Below are positions 60,822 through 64,000 of a stretch of 64,000 nt of DNA, in pieces. Position numbers and translations under genes: made by a program. The stretch comes from Buttiauxella brennerae ATCC 51605 (GTDB taxonomy: Bacteria; Pseudomonadota; Gammaproteobacteria; Enterobacterales; Enterobacteriaceae), in contig NZ_LXER01000028.1 of assembly GCF_001654925.1 (NCBI RefSeq), forward strand, positions 44,309 through 108,308. Reading direction: 5' to 3'. The notes below the pieces were generated by a model. It had not been told where the DNA came from, did not search any database, and saw nothing but the letters and a program-made list of their open reading frames with translations. Every line of letters starts with the position of its first letter. Positions within the stretch are counted from its first letter, which is position 1.

Positions 60822-61803
60822 TATCCATCGCGTGGTCATCACTCCCGGCGAACCCGCCGGGATTGGCCCCGACCTGGTCATCGCGCTGGCAAGCCGCGAC
60901 TGGCCCTTAGAACTGGTTGTCGCCGCTTCGCCTGAACTTCTCCAGGAACGTGCCGCCCTCCTTGGCCTTCCACTCAAGCTTAAAACTTACCAACCTGGTT
61001 CACCTGCAAGCCCGCAAGCTGCTGGCACAATCACCATTCTCCCCATCGAATTACGCGCCCCAGCCGTACCAGGGCAACTGGATGTAAGAAACAGTGCGTA
61101 TGTCATAGAGATGCTGGCTCGTGCGTGTGACGGTTGTATTAGCGGCGAATTTGCCGCGTTGATAACCGGGCCGGTCCACAAAGGCATCATCAATGATGCT
61201 GGCATCCCGTTCATCGGCCATACCGAGTTTTTTGAAGAGCGATCGCACAGCGAAAAAGTTGTGATGATGCTGGCGACAGAAGAGTTACGTGTCGCGCTTG
61301 CGACGACGCATCTGCCGCTTAAAGCCATTAGTGACGCGATAACGCCAGATTTATTACGCCAGATAATCACCATCCTGTATCATGACCTGCAAACCAAGTT
61401 TGGTATTGCGCAGCCGCATGTGCTGGTTTGTGGCCTGAACCCCCATGCCGGGGAAGGTGGTCACATGGGCACTGAAGAAATTGATACCATCATTCCAGTG
61501 CTGAATGAAATGCGTGGTCTGGGAATGAAGCTTTCTGGCCCGCTACCGGCAGATACGCTGTTTCAGCCTAAGTATCTCAATAACGCCGACGCAGTACTGG
61601 CGATGTACCACGATCAGGGCCTACCGGTACTCAAATACCAGGGATTTGGCCGCGCGGTAAATATCACACTAGGCTTACCTTTTATCCGCACTTCGGTTGA
61701 CCATGGAACCGCGCTAGAACTAGCGGGTCTTGGGAAAGCCGATGTCGGCAGTTTTACTACGGCGCTTAATCTCGCCATCAAGATGATTGTTAATACTCAA
61801 TGA
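60814..61803 (+). CDS. pdxA: 4-hydroxythreonine-4-phosphate dehydrogenase
   Basis: PdxA oxidises 4-phosphohydroxy-L-threonine in pyridoxal phosphate synthesis, the same route that starts with Epd (also in this window). The 329-residue protein equals E. coli PdxA. Motifs are [14 protein letters not shown] at the start, [10 protein letters not shown] with a metal histidine, [16 protein letters not shown] and [12 protein letters not shown]. Overlaps surA by eight bases and rsmA by four (ATGA). Confidence 0.97.
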   Translation: MANIHRVVITPGEPAGIGPDLVIALASRDWPLELVVAASPELLQERAALLGLPLKLKTYQPGSPASPQAAGTITILPIELRAPAVPGQLDVRNSAYVIEMLARACDGCISGEFAALITGPVHKGIINDAGIPFIGHTEFFEERSHSEKVVMMLATEELRVALATTHLPLKAISDAITPDLLRQIITILYHDLQTKFGIAQPHVLVCGLNPHAGEGGHMGTEEIDTIIPVLNEMRGLGMKLSGPLPADTLFQPKYLNNADAVLAMYHDQGLPVLKYQGFGRAVNITLGLPFIRTSVDHGTALELAGLGKADVGSFTTALNLAIKMIVNTQ

Positions 61804-62624
61804 ATACTCGTGTCCACCAGGGCCATTTAGCCCGTAAACGTTTTGGACAAAACTTCCTTAATGACCAGTTCGTTATCGACAGTATTGTCTCTGCTATTAA
61901 TCCACTGAAAGGCCAGGCGATGGTTGAAATCGGCCCCGGCCTCGGCGCATTAACCGAGCCTGTGGGTGAACGCCTGGATGAAATGACGGTCATCGAACTG
62001 GACCGCGATCTTGCAGCCCGTTTGCAGACGCATCCATTCCTGGCACCTAAGCTGACGATTTATCAGCAAGATGCCATGACGATGGATTTTGGAGAGCTGT
62101 CGCAAAAAATCGGCAAGCCGTTGCGCGTATTTGGCAACCTGCCGTATAACATCTCCACGCCATTGATGTTCCATCTCTTTAGCTATACTGATGCCATTGC
62201 AGACATGCACTTTATGCTGCAAAAAGAGGTGGTAAACCGTTTAGTTGCTGGCCCTAACTGTAAAGCGTATGGTCGTTTATCAGTCATGGCGCAGTATTAT
62301 TGTAATGTGATTCCAGTACTTGAAGTGCCGCCAACGGCCTTCACCCCGGCGCCGAAAGTTGATTCTGCCGTTGTGCGTCTGGTACCACATGCAACAATAC
62401 CGAATCCAGTGAAAGAGTTGCGTGTGTTAAGCCGCATCACCACTGAAGCCTTCAATAAGCGTCGCAAAACGATTCGTAACAGCCTGGGCCATCTGTTTAG
62501 CCCTGAGGTGATGGCGGAGCTGGGAATCGACGCAACCCTACGCGCTGAGAACATCTCAGTCGCACAGTATTGCAAGCTGGCAAACTATTTGGCTGACAAT
62601 CCGCAGCAGCCAAAGGAGAGTTAA
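61800..62624 (+). CDS. rsmA: 16S rRNA m6,2-A1518/A1519 dimethyltransferase (KsgA)
   Basis: RsmA dimethylates two adjacent adenines near the 3' end of 16S rRNA. The 274-residue protein has the KsgA/Dim1 pattern: [11 protein letters not shown] at the start, SAM-binding [14 protein letters not shown], and the catalytic NLPYNISTP (motif IV). [16 protein letters not shown] is typical of the C-terminal domain. Start overlaps pdxA by four bases; apaG follows after two bases. Confidence 0.97.
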   Translation: MNTRVHQGHLARKRFGQNFLNDQFVIDSIVSAINPLKGQAMVEIGPGLGALTEPVGERLDEMTVIELDRDLAARLQTHPFLAPKLTIYQQDAMTMDFGELSQKIGKPLRVFGNLPYNISTPLMFHLFSYTDAIADMHFMLQKEVVNRLVAGPNCKAYGRLSVMAQYYCNVIPVLEVPPTAFTPAPKVDSAVVRLVPHATIPNPVKELRVLSRITTEAFNKRRKTIRNSLGHLFSPEVMAELGIDATLRAENISVAQYCKLANYLADNPQQPKES

Positions 62625-62626
62625 CG

Positions 62627-63004
62627 ATGTTAAATTCGCCCCGCGTATGCATTCAGGTACAAAGCGTTTATATCGAATCTCAGTCCTCCCCGGAGAACGA
62701 ACGTTTCGTCTTTGCTTATACCGTAACCATCCGTAATCTGGGGCGAACACCGGTGCAATTGCTTGGCCGTTATTGGCTAATAACCAATGGAAACGGCCAT
62801 GAAACTGAAGTTCAGGGCGAAGGCGTGATTGGCGTCCAGCCGCATATTGAACCGGGCAACGAATACAGCTATACAAGCGGTGCTGTTATTGAAACACCGC
62901 TTGGCACTATGCAAGGCCATTACGAAATGGTCGACTCTCAGGGCGATGCCTTCCGTGTCGCCATTCCTGTATTCCGTTTGGCAATTCCAGCCTTCATTCA
63001 CTGA
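62627..63004 (+). CDS. apaG: ApaG protein (DUF525)
   Basis: ApaG is a small beta-sandwich protein conserved next to apaH; linked by Co2+/Mg2+ efflux phenotypes in Salmonella, but its biochemical role is unsettled. The 125-residue product contains [22 protein letters not shown] and [22 protein letters not shown], the family core. A GGAG ribosome binding site precedes the ATG. Two bases after rsmA, four before apaH. Confidence 0.96.
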   Translation: MLNSPRVCIQVQSVYIESQSSPENERFVFAYTVTIRNLGRTPVQLLGRYWLITNGNGHETEVQGEGVIGVQPHIEPGNEYSYTSGAVIETPLGTMQGHYEMVDSQGDAFRVAIPVFRLAIPAFIH

Positions 63005-63008
63005 TACG

Positions 63009-63860
63009 ATGTCTACATACCTGATTGGCGACGTTCACGGCTGTTACGATGAACTGATCGCTTTACTGCAACAGGTTGAGTTTACGCCTGGCAAAGATAT
63101 TTTATGGCTTACGGGCGATCTCGTCGCACGTGGACCCGGCTCGCTTGAAGTTCTGCGCTACGTGCGTGGGCTTGGCGATAGCGTGCGTATTGTTCTCGGT
63201 AACCACGATCTGCATCTGCTGGCGGTTTATGCAGGCATCAGCCGTAATAAACCTAAAGATCGCGTTTCACCGTTACTGGAAGCGCCTGATGTCGACGAGC
63301 TGCTGAACTGGTTGCGTCGTCAGCCGCTACTCCAGGTTGATGAAGAGAAAAAACTGGTGATGGCACACGCTGGTATCACGCCACAGTGGGATTTAACGAC
63401 CGCCATGGCCTGCGCCCGTGATGTCGAAGCGGTGTTATCAAGCGACAGCTATCCGTTGTTCCTCGACGCAATGTATGGCGATATGCCGAATAACTGGACG
63501 CCAGAGCTTTCTGGGCTAGCCCGCCTGCGGTTTATTACCAATTCCCTGACACGCATGCGTTATTGCTTCCCGAATGGGCAACTGGACATGTACTGCAAAG
63601 ACACGCCAGAAAGCGCCCCTGCACCGCTAAAACCCTGGTTTGCTATTTCAGGGCCGGTGACCGATGAGTATTCGGTTATCTTCGGGCACTGGGCATCACT
63701 GGAAGGTAAAGGTACGCCGGAAGGGATTTACGGACTGGATACCGGTTGCTGCTGGGGTGGCGGGTTAACCTGCCTGCGCTGGGAAGATAAAAAGTATTTT
63801 GTTCAGCCATCGAATCGCAAGCCAGATGTTGGCGATGGTGAAACGGCTATCGCTTCATAA
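63009..63860 (+). CDS. apaH: Bis(5'-nucleosyl)-tetraphosphatase, symmetrical
   Basis: ApaH splits Ap4A into two ADP and removes Np4 caps from RNA. From ATG 63009 the protein is 283 residues, near the E. coli length. Metallophosphatase motifs are [10 protein letters not shown] (about 7-16), [12 protein letters not shown] and LGNHDLHLL, followed by [11 protein letters not shown]. The final gene in the lptD-apaH run and in the window. Confidence 0.97.
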   Translation: MSTYLIGDVHGCYDELIALLQQVEFTPGKDILWLTGDLVARGPGSLEVLRYVRGLGDSVRIVLGNHDLHLLAVYAGISRNKPKDRVSPLLEAPDVDELLNWLRRQPLLQVDEEKKLVMAHAGITPQWDLTTAMACARDVEAVLSSDSYPLFLDAMYGDMPNNWTPELSGLARLRFITNSLTRMRYCFPNGQLDMYCKDTPESAPAPLKPWFAISGPVTDEYSVIFGHWASLEGKGTPEGIYGLDTGCCWGGGLTCLRWEDKKYFVQPSNRKPDVGDGETAIAS

Positions 63861-63874
63861 TAAAAAGCCCGGTT

Positions 63875-64000
63875 ATATCCGTCATAATTCAAGTTGCATG
63901 AGCGTTGGCTGCTCTCGTTCACCTCAGTCACTTACGTTAGTAAGCTCCTGGGGATTCACTCCTTTGCCGCCTTCCTGCAACTCGAATTATTTTGGATATA
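63875..64000. repeat. ERIC element downstream of apaH
   Basis: The last 126 bases run from TATATCC to GGATATA and contain the classical core TCACTTACGTTAGTAAGCTC plus CTGGGGATTCAC, with GCGTTGGCTGC and GCCGCCTTCCTGCAACTCG arms. It starts 14 bases past the apaH stop and ends at the window edge. Confidence 0.93.

Overview
The window is chromosomal DNA of an enterobacterium (order Enterobacterales, most likely family Enterobacteriaceae). Almost every gene has a recognisable Escherichia coli counterpart of nearly the same length, and small shared elements such as SgrS/SgrT, YqgB, the thi riboswitch, ERIC repeats and the araC-araB control region are present. Gene order and several insertions differ from E. 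coli and Salmonella, so it is another genus; I cannot name it from sequence alone.

Layout. 1-5.2 kb: minus-strand tdcABCD and the start of tdcE (anaerobic threonine/serine breakdown), with a CRP-type promoter. 5.5-9.1 kb: minus-strand epd-pgk-fbaA with a Cra operator. 9.3-12.6 kb: Fur-boxed operon of a YncE-like beta-propeller and a TonB-dependent receptor. 12.6-22 kb: tktA, loiP, and the arginine-to-putrescine genes speB and speA, separated here by two tandem lipase genes and an AT-rich LysR regulator; speA is preceded by yqgB and a candidate 48-codon ORF. 22.5-35 kb: metK, galP, sprT, endA, rsmE, gshB, yqgE, ruvX, a hicAB toxin-antitoxin pair, yggR, yggS-yggT-yggU-rdgB-hemW.

At 35 kb the order jumps from the region that lies near 64-67 min in E. 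coli to the one near 0-2 min: setA, the sugar-phosphate stress RNA sgrS with its peptide sgrT, sgrR, thiBPQ behind a TPP riboswitch, yabI, araC and araBAD. Between araD and polB (47.9-49.8 kb) lies an AT-rich module: an orphan type VI secretion Hcp, an uncharacterised 293-residue protein and a small membrane-anchored protein. The SOS gene polB, rapA, rluA, djlA and the envelope/RNA-maintenance run lptD-surA-pdxA-rsmA-apaG-apaH fill the rest, ending exactly at an ERIC copy.

Most of the window is conserved core genome. The accessory or unusual parts are the Hcp module, the lipase/LysR insertion, the Fur-regulated receptor operon, hicAB, several palindromic repeats, and RNA-level features before speB and speA. 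No rRNA, tRNA, CRISPR array, transposase or prophage gene was seen.
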